Below the pieces are notes generated by a model. The model worked only from the letters and a program-made list of their open reading frames with translations, made no database searches and was not told where the DNA came from. 64,000 nt of DNA, taken from contig CBDANA010000007.1 of NCBI GenBank assembly GCA_965197385.1, positions 558,001-622,000 of the forward strand, read 5' to 3'. The DNA is from G963667915 sp965197385. GTDB taxonomy: Bacteria > Acidobacteriota > Vicinamibacteria > Vicinamibacterales > UBA823. The position numbers were made by a program, and so were the translations under genes. Numbering within the stretch: position 1 is the stretch's first letter; each line of letters opens with the position of its first letter. Positions 8,592 through 16,770 of the stretch are shown in pieces.

Positions 8592-9083
8592 TCAGCCGAG
8601 GTCGCGGCGCTCCGCCCTTCCGGTCGCCGTGTCGTAGACCGCGTAGGTCGCCGAGCCGGTCAAGCCGCCGTACACTTCGCCGGGGTTCACGAGCAGCGTG
8701 GCTCCCACCGTCGTGATGACGTGCCGGTGATCATGTCCGTAGCAGACCAGATCGTAGCGATCCGAGGCGGCCAGCGCTGCCGCGATCTCCGGGAAATGAT
8801 TCACCGCGATCCGTTTGCCGCCGAGGGTCAGCTCCGCGAACTCACCGTGCAGCGTCATCTGGTCGAAGTGGCTAGCCTGCTGCGTGATCCGGAACAAATC
8901 GCCGTCGTTGTTCCCGAACACGACGTGAATGGGTCCAGCGAAGCCTTCCCCGAACTGGACGACGATGAACGGCGAGCACAGGTCACCGCAGCAGATGAGA
9001 GCATCGGCATCAGACACCTGCGCCAGTGCCTGGCCGAGATGACGGCGATGATCGTGGATGTCAGACACGATGGCGATGTGCAT
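8592..9083 (-). CDS. YfcE/MJ0936-type metallophosphodiesterase
   Basis: Compact cytosolic calcineurin-like phosphoesterase of 163 residues. All metal-binding motifs are present: SDIHDH (residues 7-12), CCGDLCSP, GNNDGD, NHFPE and YGHDHRH. Size and order of motifs match the YfcE/MJ0936 group of manganese-dependent phosphodiesterases. It is divergently oriented to the amidohydrolase at 9208, with about 125 bases between the starts. Confidence 0.85.
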   Translation of the reverse strand: MHIAIVSDIHDHRRHLGQALAQVSDADALICCGDLCSPFIVVQFGEGFAGPIHVVFGNNDGDLFRITQQASHFDQMTLHGEFAELTLGGKRIAVNHFPEIAAALAASDRYDLVCYGHDHRHVITTVGATLLVNPGEVYGGLTGSATYAVYDTATGRAERRDLG

Positions 9084-9207
9084 GCGGCTCCCTCGAAGTC
9101 ACAATTGTTCCCGATTCTGGGACCGCTGTCACTCGGACGCCGCGCGGTATAATGCCGGTCCTTCGCTCTCTGCGTGCCCGCGGTGCACGGGGGCAAGGGG
9201 TAACAGC

Positions 9208-10629
9208 ATGCAGACGCTTCGAACCAGAGCAGCCCGTGGTGAAAGTCCTGCGGCAGTCGCCCGCCGATGCATCCCGGCTTCGGCGGCGCTGGGCGTTGTC
9301 CACGATGGGTCAAATACTCCCGGTATTTTGCCTCCTCGTGCCTTGCCCTGGGCGAGCGCGGCTTCGGTTCAGCGGGGTCTCGGTGCGAGGCGGGACTTTC
9401 ACCACGGGCTGCTAGTGGTCGCGGCCGTCGTCGCGTGGTGGGGTGGGCCCGCCCTGGCGCAGGAGACGATTGTCCTGGAGACGGCACATGCGCTGGACGG
9501 GCGCGGCGCCACCCTCACCAACCAGCGCATCATCGTGCGGAACGGCCTGATCGCCGAGGTCACGAGCGCACCGACGGCAGCGCCGGATGCCGTCTACGAC
9601 CTCACTGGCTTCACTGTGCTGCCGGGGCTGATCGACACCCACGTCCACATCGGGTGGCATTTCGACGGCAATGGGAAGCTTCACGCGGGCGACGCGGAGG
9701 AGACCGACGGCCAGATCATGCTGCACGGCATCGAGAACGCCTGGGCGACGCTGATGGGCGGCGTGACCACGGTGCAAAGCCTCGGCGCCAGCACCGACGC
9801 CGAGCTGCGGGATCGGATCGCGCGCGGTGATGTTCCCGGCCCGCAGATCCTGACGTCGCTTAGGAGCGTGTCGGCCCGAATCGGCGATGTGGCGGCGATG
9901 CGGCAGTTCGTGCGCGATCGTACCAGCGAGGGAGCCGACGTCATCAAGATCTTCGCGTCGGCCAGCATCCGCGATGGCGGCGTGCCGACCCTCAGCGCGG
10001 AACAGCTCGAGGCCGCATGCGGCGAGGCGGCTGCGCAGGGGCTCCGGTCCGTCGTCCACGCGCATGGCCCGGTAAGTGCGCAGAGAGCGGCCCGCGCCGA
10101 CTGCACCGCGGTCGAGCATGGCGCGCTCCTGGACCGGGAGACGCTCGAGGTGCTGGCCGAGGCGGGCACGTACTTCGACCCGAATACCGACTTGATCTTC
10201 CGCAACTACTTCGAGAACCAGGCGCGGTATCTGGGGATCGGCAACTACACCGATGAGGGCTTCGCGCAGATGGCGCAGGCGGTTCCCTCGGTGCTGCGCG
10301 TGTTCCAAGAGGCGTTGACCGTCCCGAATCTCAAGATCGTGTTCGGCACTGACGCCGTCGCGGGGGCGCACGGCCGCAACATCCAGGAGCTGGAGTACCG
10401 CGTCCTGACCGGCGGTCAGGCGCCAGAGGACGCCATCGTCTCCGGCACGTCGCTGGCGGCGGAGTCGCTCGGTCTGGCGGACGAGCTTGGCGCCCTGGCA
10501 CCCGGCCTGGCGGCTGACATCATCGCGGTCGACGGCGATCCGCTCGCAGACATCACGGCCCTCAGCCGCGTTACCTTCGTCATGAAGGGCGGTGTCGTGT
10601 ACACGTACACGCCGGTCTCGCGCCGGTAG
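9208..10629 (+). CDS. Exported metal-dependent amidohydrolase with a repeat inserted in its signal region
   Basis: Imidazolonepropionase/Xaa-Pro dipeptidase-type amidohydrolase. Metal ligands and motifs: LPGLIDTHVHIGWHF, VIKIFASASIRDGG (the lysine region), SVVHAHG, TAVEHGALLD and VFGTDAVAGAHG. The mature part starts at ETIVLETAHALDG after GGPALAQ. The ATG at 9208 has AAGGGG upstream and begins MQTLRTRA; a 186-bp repeat (exactly 62 codons, no stop in this frame) then separates it from the hydrophobic core VVAAVVAWW. The element reads through as protein ending GARRDFHHGLL, which places a twin arginine before the hydrophobic core. Alternatives are an upstream GTG or the GTG at 9415 just after the repeat, which would lack a basic n-region. 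The enzyme body appears intact; correct export is uncertain. Confidence 0.8.
   Translation: MQTLRTRAARGESPAAVARRCIPASAALGVVHDGSNTPGILPPRALPWASAASVQRGLGARRDFHHGLLVVAAVVAWWGGPALAQETIVLETAHALDGRGATLTNQRIIVRNGLIAEVTSAPTAAPDAVYDLTGFTVLPGLIDTHVHIGWHFDGNGKLHAGDAEETDGQIMLHGIENAWATLMGGVTTVQSLGASTDAELRDRIARGDVPGPQILTSLRSVSARIGDVAAMRQFVRDRTSEGADVIKIFASASIRDGGVPTLSAEQLEAACGEAAAQGLRSVVHAHGPVSAQRAARADCTAVEHGALLDRETLEVLAEAGTYFDPNTDLIFRNYFENQARYLGIGNYTDEGFAQMAQAVPSVLRVFQEALTVPNLKIVFGTDAVAGAHGRNIQELEYRVLTGGQAPEDAIVSGTSLAAESLGLADELGALAPGLAADIIAVDGDPLADITALSRVTFVMKGGVVYTYTPVSRR
9228..9413. repeat. MITE-like inverted-repeat element, copy A2 (186 bp)
   Basis: Perfect 21-base terminal inverted repeats, beginning AGCAGCCCGTGGTGAAAGTC at 9228 and ending with its complement at 9413. 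It is the same orientation as copy A1 and closely similar to it throughout; the core TCAAATACTCCCGGTATT is at 9310-9327. Flanks read CCAG and AGTGG, so at most a 2-base AG duplication is visible. It lies inside the coding region of the amidohydrolase between the start and the signal-peptide hydrophobic core, and its length preserves the frame. Confidence 0.85.
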
Positions 10630-10649
10630 GAGCGCCGACTGTCGACACG

Positions 10650-10681
10650 CCCTCACCCCTGGCCTCTCCCAGAGGGAGAGG
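10650..10681. repeat. Intergenic palindrome of the CCTCTCCC/GGGAGAGG type
   Basis: CCCTCACCCC followed by CCTCTCCCAGAGGGAGAGG, a short hairpin-forming sequence. Related copies are at 29501-29531, 31831-31866, 47309-47345 and 47372-47409, always between genes. This is a REP-like motif seen in many high-GC genomes. Confidence 0.6.
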
Positions 10682-10750
10682 CAGACGCAGGAGGCTGCCG
10701 CGACCTGCTCGGGATCGCGCGAGAGTCGAGAGTCTGGAGCGGAGAGACCT

Positions 10751-11277
10751 GTGCTGCCGTCGACAACAGACATCGTTATCGTTGGGGGCGGGCCCGCGGG
10801 CGCCGCCGCCGGCCGATTGCTTGCGGCGTGGGGCCACGCCGTGCTGCTCTTCACGAAGGACGGCGCCGCGGCGCACACGCTGGCCGAGTCCATCCCTCCT
10901 AGCTGCCGTAAATTGTTTCGGGTTCTCGGCGTCCTGGACGCCGTCGACGCCGGCGGCTTTTATCGCTCTACCGGCAATACCTCCTGGTGGGGCGCGGAGC
11001 AGTCGCGCTCCGAACGGTTCGCGGACGGCGAGATCGGCTATCAGGTGTCGCGGCGCGAGTTCGATCGGGTGCTGCTGACGCAGGCCGAGGCAGCGGGCGT
11101 CCGCGTCATCCAGGCTCAGGTCAAGCGGGTTACCCTTCCGGCGGATGACGCCGCGGCCCGGCCGCGCGTGCAGGTGGCAGACAACACCGGGTCCGACACG
11201 GCGATGTCGATCGAGGCCCGAGTCGTCCTCGATTGTTCCGGTCGAGCCGGCGTGATCGCACGGCACGGCTTTCGAAG
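10751..11277 (+). pseudogene. qhpG: FAD-dependent monooxygenase, qhpG-like, 3'-truncated by an IS1595-type element
   Basis: The GTG at 10751 follows GGAGAG and starts a class A flavoprotein. The dinucleotide-binding motif DIVIVGGGPAGAAAGRLLA is at residues 7-25, followed by ESIPPSCRKLFRVLG, GFYRSTGNTSWWG, GYQVSRREFDRVLL and the second FAD motif VVLDCSGRAGVIARHGF. About 176 residues are authentic, then the sequence changes at about 11277 into the IS1595-type element, so more than half of the protein is missing. The qhpG assignment (flavoprotein that hydroxylates the tryptophan of the QhpC cofactor) rests mainly on the qhpA- and qhpE-like remnants downstream on the same strand; a halogenase-like or other FAD monooxygenase cannot be excluded from this fragment alone. 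Confidence 0.6.
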
Positions 11278-11319
11278 GGTGCTTATATACCTGTCTACAA
11301 TCGGCGCAGCGAACGCCAA

Positions 11320-11487
11320 TTAACCCTTCCGCTTCTTGTCAGCCTTAATGAATCGCCATTCGGATCGAGGTTTCGGTCGACCGTGAAAGAAGGACGTGGC
11401 GATCTCCTCTGGTGTGCCTGGAACGTGGATACGTTCGTCGTACTTCGAGGCCTTCCTAGGCTGTCGTGGAGCCTTACGTTTCGTCAT
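11320..11487 (-). CDS. Small basic protein (55 aa), possible IS1595 passenger
   Basis: Minus-strand ORF from ATG 11485-11487 to TAA 11320-11322. The product is rich in lysine and arginine at both ends, with a central KYDERIHVPGTPEEIATSFF and a tail RSEWRFIKADKKRKG. The YD...GTPEEIA pattern followed by a W-R-basic tail resembles short hypothetical proteins I have seen beside transposases, but I cannot name the family. It lies between the IS left end and the transposase stop, on the transposase strand, so it could be co-transcribed. Confidence 0.4.
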   Translation of the reverse strand: MTKRKAPRQPRKASKYDERIHVPGTPEEIATSFFHGRPKPRSEWRFIKADKKRKG

Positions 11488-11541
11488 ATTACAGGTCGAG
11501 GTAGATGAGGTCCACGTTGGACCAGTTCGCTCCCATTAAGG

Positions 11542-12474
11542 TTACGCGATTAAGTCTCGATACGGGAGCCGCTTGCCGTCCATGCCTCGGACGACGGCGG
11601 CCATCTGGTCGAGCGTGTCATCTTCTCGATGATTGCGGCGTCCGGTGAACTCGCGCACGTAGCGGTTCAGATGCGCTGGGTTCATCTTGTGGTAGGTGCC
11701 GTAGTAGCCACGTTTGAACAACGACCAGAAGGACTCGATGCCATTGGTATGCACCTGATTGTTCACAAACTCCCCAACACTGTGCTTGACGGCGGCGTGG
11801 TTTAGCAGGCCACGGTAAGCAGCGTGATCGTCGGTATAGACCGTCGCGTCAGGGTTCACGCGATCCGTGACGAATCCGCGAAGGGTCTGGCCGTCCGTAT
11901 CTGTCACGACAGCGGCGCTCACGCGTCCAGCCGCTCGATCCTTAACGCCTGCGACAGCCACCTTGCCGATAGAGCCACGTCCCGCCCGGAGCTTCTGACG
12001 GCTGTGCTTGTTCTTCTCCTTACCGCCGACGAACATCTCATCCGCTTCGGCTGGGCCAGTGAAAAGGTGGTGACGATCCTGAAAGTTTTCTCGAATCCGG
12101 TGCGCCAGGAACCACGCGCTTTTCTGAGTGATCCCAAGCTCTCGGTGGAGCTTCATGGACGAGATCCCCTTGATGTTGGTGTTCAGTAGGTAGAGCGCAA
12201 TCGCCCACACCTGGCAGCCCAGCGGTGAGTTGTGCATCAAAGAGTCCGTCTTGACTGAGAAGTACTTCTGACAATCTCGGCAGTGGTAGGGTTGCGGCTT
12301 ACGTGTCTTGCGCTCCTGAATATCGAACGACCCGCACTTGGGGCAAGCGATTCCATTCGGCCAGCGCGTCTCGACAAACCAGCGCTCTGCGGTCTCATCA
12401 TCGGGGAACATCTTGGTCAGCTCTACCATCGAGAGCCCCTTGCGGTAGTGCTTACCGGGTGCGTTGTGTGACAT
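11542..12474 (-). CDS. IS1595-family (ISXO2-like) transposase
   Basis: Complete 310-residue transposase. An N-terminal zinc ribbon is visible (CPKCGSFDIQ and CRDCQKYF, residues about 44-73), then the DDE domain with AEADEMFVGGKEKNK (first Asp), ATVYTDDHAAYRGL (second Asp) and HTNGIESFWSLFKRGYYGTYHKM (third acidic region, with the characteristic GIESFWS). These match the IS1595 transposase domain. GGGAGG sits ahead of the ATG and a consensus-like promoter lies just upstream. No lesion is seen, so the enzyme could be active even though one element end is not recognisable. Confidence 0.92.
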   Translation of the reverse strand: MSHNAPGKHYRKGLSMVELTKMFPDDETAERWFVETRWPNGIACPKCGSFDIQERKTRKPQPYHCRDCQKYFSVKTDSLMHNSPLGCQVWAIALYLLNTNIKGISSMKLHRELGITQKSAWFLAHRIRENFQDRHHLFTGPAEADEMFVGGKEKNKHSRQKLRAGRGSIGKVAVAGVKDRAAGRVSAAVVTDTDGQTLRGFVTDRVNPDATVYTDDHAAYRGLLNHAAVKHSVGEFVNNQVHTNGIESFWSLFKRGYYGTYHKMNPAHLNRYVREFTGRRNHREDDTLDQMAAVVRGMDGKRLPYRDLIA

Positions 12475-12502
12475 GTTCTACCCTCCCAACTTCAATGGAA
12501 GT

Positions 12503-12531
12503 AGTTTACAGGAGCAGGTGCAAAAAGTCAA
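12503..12531 (-). promoter_or_regulatory. Sigma-70-type promoter of the IS1595 transposase
   Basis: On the minus strand, TTGACT (12526-12531) and TAAACT (12503-12508) are separated by exactly 17 bases. The transposase ATG lies about 30 bases further on behind a GGGAGG ribosome site. The close match stands out in this high-GC DNA. Confidence 0.6.
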
Positions 12532-12602
12532 GCCGATTTAGGGTGAATATGCTACAGCTGCATGCTCTTTTGAGCCCTTTGGGCAAGAAAAGCGAGGCGA
12601 AG

Positions 12603-12831
12603 ATGACCCTCAATGCTGAGTTTCAATATTACCTTGAGCACCAAATGGAACTAGCCAAGAAGCATGCTGGGAAATACATCGTCATCAAGGACCAGCGTGT
12701 TCTCGGGGCCTATGATGATGAAATTGAAGCTGTCAAGGCAACGTCACAAGATCACGAGATGGGAACGTTTCTAGTGCAGTTCTGCTCCGCAGATCCAAAA
12801 AGCACCGTGCAAACGTATCATTCACGGGCAG
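12603..12831 (+). pseudogene. DUF5678-like small protein, 3' end cut by IS30
   Basis: From ATG 12603 the product reads MTLNAEFQYYLEHQMELAKK, GKYIVIKDQRVLGAYDDEIEAV and HEMGTFLVQFCSADP, ending TYHSR before the IS30 end. The EHQ...KKHAGKYIVIKD...VLGAYDDE pattern resembles the DUF5678 group of small proteins. The AT-richer composition contrasts with the surrounding genes and with them suggests transfer. Only the last few residues seem to be missing. Family relatives often sit near aspartyl-protease-like genes; none is here. Confidence 0.45.
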
Positions 12832-12918
12832 GTTCAATCGGTCAATGCAACAGCGGTCGCAGTGTATCAGCTGGCGTGGTGAATCGTACCGGGTTTCTCG
12901 GAGACCGAATTCGTTGAA

Positions 12919-13812
12919 TCAGGCCACCTCAGCCTGCTCATAGTACTGCGCCTCGAACTCTGCTGGTGGAATGTCCCCGAGCGGCCCCAACAGTCGTCGT
13001 GTGTTGAACCAGTCCACCCACGTCAAGGTGGCGAACTCCACGGCCTCGAGGGTGCGCCACGGGCCCTTCCGTCGAATCACCTCCGTCTTGTACAAGCCGA
13101 TCACCGATTCGGCGAGGGCATTGTCATAGGCATCGCCTTGGCTGCCGACCGACGGCGCGATGCCGGCGTCCACGAGGCGATCCGTGTACCGCATCGAGAG
13201 ATATTGCGACCCGGCATCACTGTGATGTACGAGGCCGGTGAGGGCGTCGCCCCGGCGGGCGTAGATCGCCTGCTCCAACGCATCCAGCACAAAGTCCGTG
13301 CGCATGGAGGCCGACACCCGCCAGCCCACAATGCGGCGCGCAAACACGTCGATGACGACCGCGACGTAGACAAAGCCGCCCCAGGTTGCGACGTACGTGA
13401 AATCGGAGACCCAGAGCTGATTCGGACGGGTGGCCACGAATCGGCGGTCAACGAGGTCCACCGGGCGACCGCCCTCACCTGCGGGGGTCGTGGTGACCCA
13501 GGCCCGGCCCCGGACGGCCCCGGCAAGGCCCATCGCGCGCATCAGGCGCGCCACGGTGCAGCGCGCCACGCGGACGCCGTCCCGCCGCAGCTGCTTCCAG
13601 ACTTTCCGGGGGCCGTAGACCTGCTGGTGCGCGTCATAGACCCGCTGAATCTCGACGCGGAGCTGATCGTCGCGCGGCGCCCGTGCGGACCGGCGCGTCG
13701 GATGTGTCCGCTGGTGCCGATGGCGATGATACGTCGACGGGGCGATCGGCAGCACGGCGCAGATCGGCTCGACCCCGAACACGGCGCGATGGTCGGCGAT
13801 GAACTGGACCAT
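12919..13812 (-). CDS. IS3-family transposase OrfB (DDE integrase domain)
   Basis: 297-residue integrase-like subunit. The N-terminal HTH_21-type segment includes VYGPRKVWKQLRRDGVRVAR. The rve domain carries LWVSDFTYVATW (Asp), VHHSDAGSQYLS (Asp) and NALAESVIGLYKTE (Glu), the complete DDE triad with the usual D35E spacing. The start ATG follows GGAGG located at the end of OrfA, so OrfB could be made separately or as an OrfAB frameshift product. Confidence 0.93.
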   Translation of the reverse strand: MVQFIADHRAVFGVEPICAVLPIAPSTYHRHRHQRTHPTRRSARAPRDDQLRVEIQRVYDAHQQVYGPRKVWKQLRRDGVRVARCTVARLMRAMGLAGAVRGRAWVTTTPAGEGGRPVDLVDRRFVATRPNQLWVSDFTYVATWGGFVYVAVVIDVFARRIVGWRVSASMRTDFVLDALEQAIYARRGDALTGLVHHSDAGSQYLSMRYTDRLVDAGIAPSVGSQGDAYDNALAESVIGLYKTEVIRRKGPWRTLEAVEFATLTWVDWFNTRRLLGPLGDIPPAEFEAQYYEQAEVA

Positions 13813-13817
13813 CGTGG

Positions 13818-14159
13818 CTACGTCCTCCGGCGGTCGAGCTCCGCCTGGGCGAAATACGCGAACGCTTTCCGCAGGATCTCATTCGCCCGCTTCAGCTCAC
13901 GGACCTCGCGCTCCAGCTCCTTCAACCGCTCCCGCTCGCTCGTCGTCAGGCCCGGCCGATGCCCAGCATCACGCTGCGCCTGCCGCACCCACTTCCGCAG
14001 CGTCTCCGCCGTGCAGCCGAGCTTCGGCGCCACCGACTGCAGCACCGCCCACTCTGAGGCGTGGGCCTCTCGGTGCTCCTCGACCATCCGGACGGCACGT
14101 TCGCGCACTTCCGGAGAAAACCGACTTGGACGTCCCATAGACCCCATCCTCCCAAGCAA
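13818..14159 (-). CDS. IS3-family transposase OrfA (HTH_Tnp_1)
   Basis: 113 residues. The DNA-binding part reads RPSRFSPEVRERAVRMVEEH and LGCTAETLRKWVRQAQRDAG, and a leucine-zipper helix follows (RERLKELEREVRELKRANEI). This is the standard OrfA plan. An alternative start a few codons downstream (MGRPSRF) is plausible because the first codons lie close to the element's inverted repeat. Confidence 0.9.
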   Translation of the reverse strand: MLGRMGSMGRPSRFSPEVRERAVRMVEEHREAHASEWAVLQSVAPKLGCTAETLRKWVRQAQRDAGHRPGLTTSERERLKELEREVRELKRANEILRKAFAYFAQAELDRRRT

Positions 14160-15382
14160 TGAGGTCTCCGAGAAACCCGGTACGATTCATGGCATATCCC
14201 AGCGTCTTGCGTGGACGTGAGTTGAGACGTTGCGCGATGGTGTTGAGATCAGCCTGCGTGTAGGTCGAGAGGTTTGTTCCTTTGGGGAAGTATTGCCGCA
14301 ACAAGCCGTTGGTGTTCTCGTTCGTACCTCGCTGCCATGGACTCTGCGGGTCGCAGAAGTACACCTTCACGTTCGTGGCGACCGTGAAGCGCTTGTGCGA
14401 GGCGAATTCGGTCCCACGGTCCCACGTCAGAGACGCCATCAACCCCTTCGGGAGCGTGCGAACGGCGTTGGCCAGCGCCCGCACGACATTGGCGGTGTCT
14501 TTGCCAGCCAGACGAATCAAGAGCAGGAAGCGCGAGTGGCGCTCGACGAGCGTGGCGATGTGTGAGTTGCGAGCCCCGGTCAGTAAGTCGCCTTCCCAGT
14601 GGCCGGGCACGGCCCGATCCGCTGCCTCCGCCGGACGCTCTCGAATCGAGACGGCGTCGATGATCTGACCACGGCACTGGCCCGCCGTGCTGGCGTGCTT
14701 GGACCGACGCATCCGTCGCCGACGGCGAAGGTGGGCGTTCAGGGCTTTCTTCAGCACCCCGCGACTCTGCACGAAGAGACTGAGATAGATCGTTTCGTGC
14801 GACACGTGCAAGCAAGGATCCTTCGGAAAGGTCCGTTTGAGCCACCCGGCGATCTGCTGTGGGGACCAGTCTGCCGCCAGCTTCTCAGCCACCAGGGCAC
14901 GGAGCAACGGCGAGAGGGCGAGCCGACAGGGTTTCGGACGCCGAGTTCGGTCCCAGGCACGCGCGTCGGCAACGGACGCACGGTACTGCCGTCGGCCACC
15001 GTTCCGTCGCACCTCCCGGCTGATCGTCGATGGCGCTCGACTCAGGCGCACGGAGTAGCCCCGGGCCAAGCCCCTGGAGATTTCCTCCCGCTCCGTCAGG
15101 GTGAGCGAGCGTCGCGACCGGGTCCGTGACGGCGGCGGGATACCCCCACGGGCTGACACGACGTGGTGAACTGCTCCCGGGATCCGACCGAGTGCCCGAC
15201 CGATGTCGCTGAGCGACTCACCTCGCTTCCACCGCTTCCACAGCTCCACCTTCTCTCTTGCTGACATCCGTGGACGACGAACGCGACCCATGATCCCTCC
15301 TTGCTGTGATCATTCATCGCGTTGCATCGACCCTTTGAACTCACCACGGCTTTTTCTCCTTCCAAGCCAAGGCGGCCGCTCC

Positions 15383-16770
15383 ATGACGACTCGGACGACT
15401 CGATTCTCGATCTGTGCGTGGCTGTTCGTCCTGTGGCTCGCTCAGCCGGCCGGAGCCGGGCAGTCGAGCGCTGAGTCTGATCAGACAGCGGGCATTCCGA
15501 TCGACAACGAGACGGTCGTCGCCGCCTGTTCAGGCTGTCACGTGACCGACGATCCGCAGATCCTGTCGCGCATCTCCTTCCGTCGGACAACGCCCGAAGG
15601 GTGTAACAGACGATCAGGCGAATGGTCAGCCTGAACGACATGCTGATTGATCCGGACGAGGCCCTGGAGGTCGTGCGCTATTTGTCGAACAACTTGGGCC
15701 TCGCGCCGGAGGAGGCTCGGGTTGGCGCGTTCGAGGTCGAACGCCGGCTCATCGAATACGAGTACGAGGCGGACCGCGACACCGAAGCGACCTGCAGCGC
15801 CTGCCACTCGATGGGGCGAATCCTCAATCAACGGCGCACGAAGGAGGAGTGGGCGCTGGTGGTGGCGATGCACCGGGGCTATTACCCGACCGTCGACCGG
15901 TAGGGCTTCCGGGAGGACGGTATGGTCGGACGCGAGCCGGCCGGGCCGAACGAGACGCCGCGGCGGCGCCATCCGATGAACCGCGCCATCGATCATCTCG
16001 CGGAGGTGTTTCCGCTGCACACATCGGCGTGGGCCGCGTGGTCGGCGAACCTGCGCCAGCCGCAACTCGAAGGGACCTGGGCCATCTCGGGGCATCACCC
16101 GGGCCGCGGTCCCGTGTACGGCCAGATGGTGGTCACGGCGATGCCTGGCGCCGCGGCGCAGTTCACGACCGATGCCACCTTGGTGTACGCACGTGACGGG
16201 CGCTCGGTCACCCACGCCGGTCGTGCGATCGTGTACACCGGGTTTCAGTGGCGCGGCTCATCGGACGCCGCGTCGGACGACACCGCCTGGCGCCAGGTGA
16301 TGTTCGTCGCGCGCGACTGGAGCGCCATTTCCGGCCGGTGGTTTCGGGGCGCGTTCGACGAGATCGGTCTCAACGTGACGCTCACGCGCGTCGATGCGGG
16401 ACCGATCGTGTCCGGCGTCCATCCTCAGGCGGTGCGAACGTCGACCCGCGACCAGGAGCTGCGAATCTACGGCGCGAATCTTCCCGCTGACCTGGCACCT
16501 GCGGACCTGAGTCTCGGTGCCGGCATCGAGGTGTTGGGCGTCGTCAGCGTCACCTCAGACGTGGCGACGATTCGCGTCTCCGTGTCCGAGGACGCGACCG
16601 TCGGTGCGCGTGACGTTTTCGTTGGACGTGGGACCGGCCAGCGGGCACTGGTCGTCTACGACGAGGTAGATCGCGTCACCGTCGAGCCCCTCCGCGGGAT
16701 GGCACGCGTGGGCGGCGTCGTCGTGCCGAAGCAGTACGAGCAGTTCGACGCGGTGGCCTGGCACGAGTTC
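15383..16770 (+). pseudogene. qhpA: Quinohemoprotein amine dehydrogenase alpha subunit (qhpA-like), frameshift plus amber codon, 3' end lost
   Basis: Diheme alpha subunit of a periplasmic amine dehydrogenase. It begins with a signal peptide (FSICAWLFVLWLAQPAGAGQ). Two c-type heme sites are seen, ACSGCHV and TCSACHS. Domain II follows (GTWAISGHHPGRGPVYGQM, RDWSAISGRWFRGAFDEIG), then domain III (IVSGVHPQAVRTSTRDQELRI) and the start of domain IV (RVTVEPLRGMARVGGVVVP). The frame breaks near 15600 (GGGTGTAACAG in place of a TGG-type codon), and an amber TAG interrupts VDR-GFR at 15901-15903, where CAG would be one change away. At about 16770 the sequence passes in frame into protease-like sequence. 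Identity as QhpA rests on the two heme motifs plus the domain order; confidence in non-function is high. Confidence 0.8.

Larger units (their letters stand above)
11278..12831. mobile_element. IS1595-family element, right end not identified
   Basis: Contains an intact minus-strand transposase, a 55-residue minus-strand ORF, and a plus-strand DUF5678-like gene cut by the next IS. The left boundary is set where qhpG homology ends (GGGTGCTTATATACCTGTC at 11278). I could not find the matching inverted repeat on the right, which is consistent with loss of that end when the IS30-type element arrived or a deletion followed. Whether the DUF5678-like gene is an IS passenger or host DNA is unresolved. 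Confidence 0.55.
12880..14189. mobile_element. IS3-family element, complete, with 3-bp target duplication
   Basis: 1310 bp bounded by perfect 27-base inverted repeats beginning TGAATCGTACCGGGTTTCTC (12880-12906) and complementary at 14163-14189. Flanked on both sides by TGG (12877-12879 and 14190-14192), a 3-bp target duplication. Both transposase frames are undamaged and the inverted repeats are identical, so it is the youngest insertion of the cluster. Confidence 0.95.
12842..15291 (-). pseudogene. IS30-family transposase, split by the IS3 insertion
   Basis: The N-terminal part (15291 to 14190) has the helix-turn-helix segments LTEREEISRGLARGYS and APSTISREVRRNGG, then the DDE motifs HWEGDLLTG, TWDRGTEFASHKRF and WQRGTNENTNGLLRQYFPKG. 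Reading stops matching at LNSRPRKTLGYA where the IS3 inserts. The remaining codons TPADTLRPLLH plus TGA lie on the far side at 12842-12876. Excising the IS3 and one TGG copy rejoins the two parts exactly in frame as a 378-residue protein, so the gene was intact before the insertion. Confidence 0.9.
12832..15340. mobile_element. IS30-family element interrupted by an IS3-family element
   Basis: Imperfect terminal inverted repeats (17 of 20) at 12832-12851 (GTTCAATCGGTCAATGCAAC) and 15321-15340 (GTTGCATCGACCCTTTGAAC). Removing the nested 1310-bp IS3 and one 3-bp target copy leaves 1196 bp, the normal size for IS30. No flanking target duplication is visible, so the outer junctions (IS1595 region on the left, qhpA leader on the right) probably arose by deletion after insertion. 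Confidence 0.8.
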
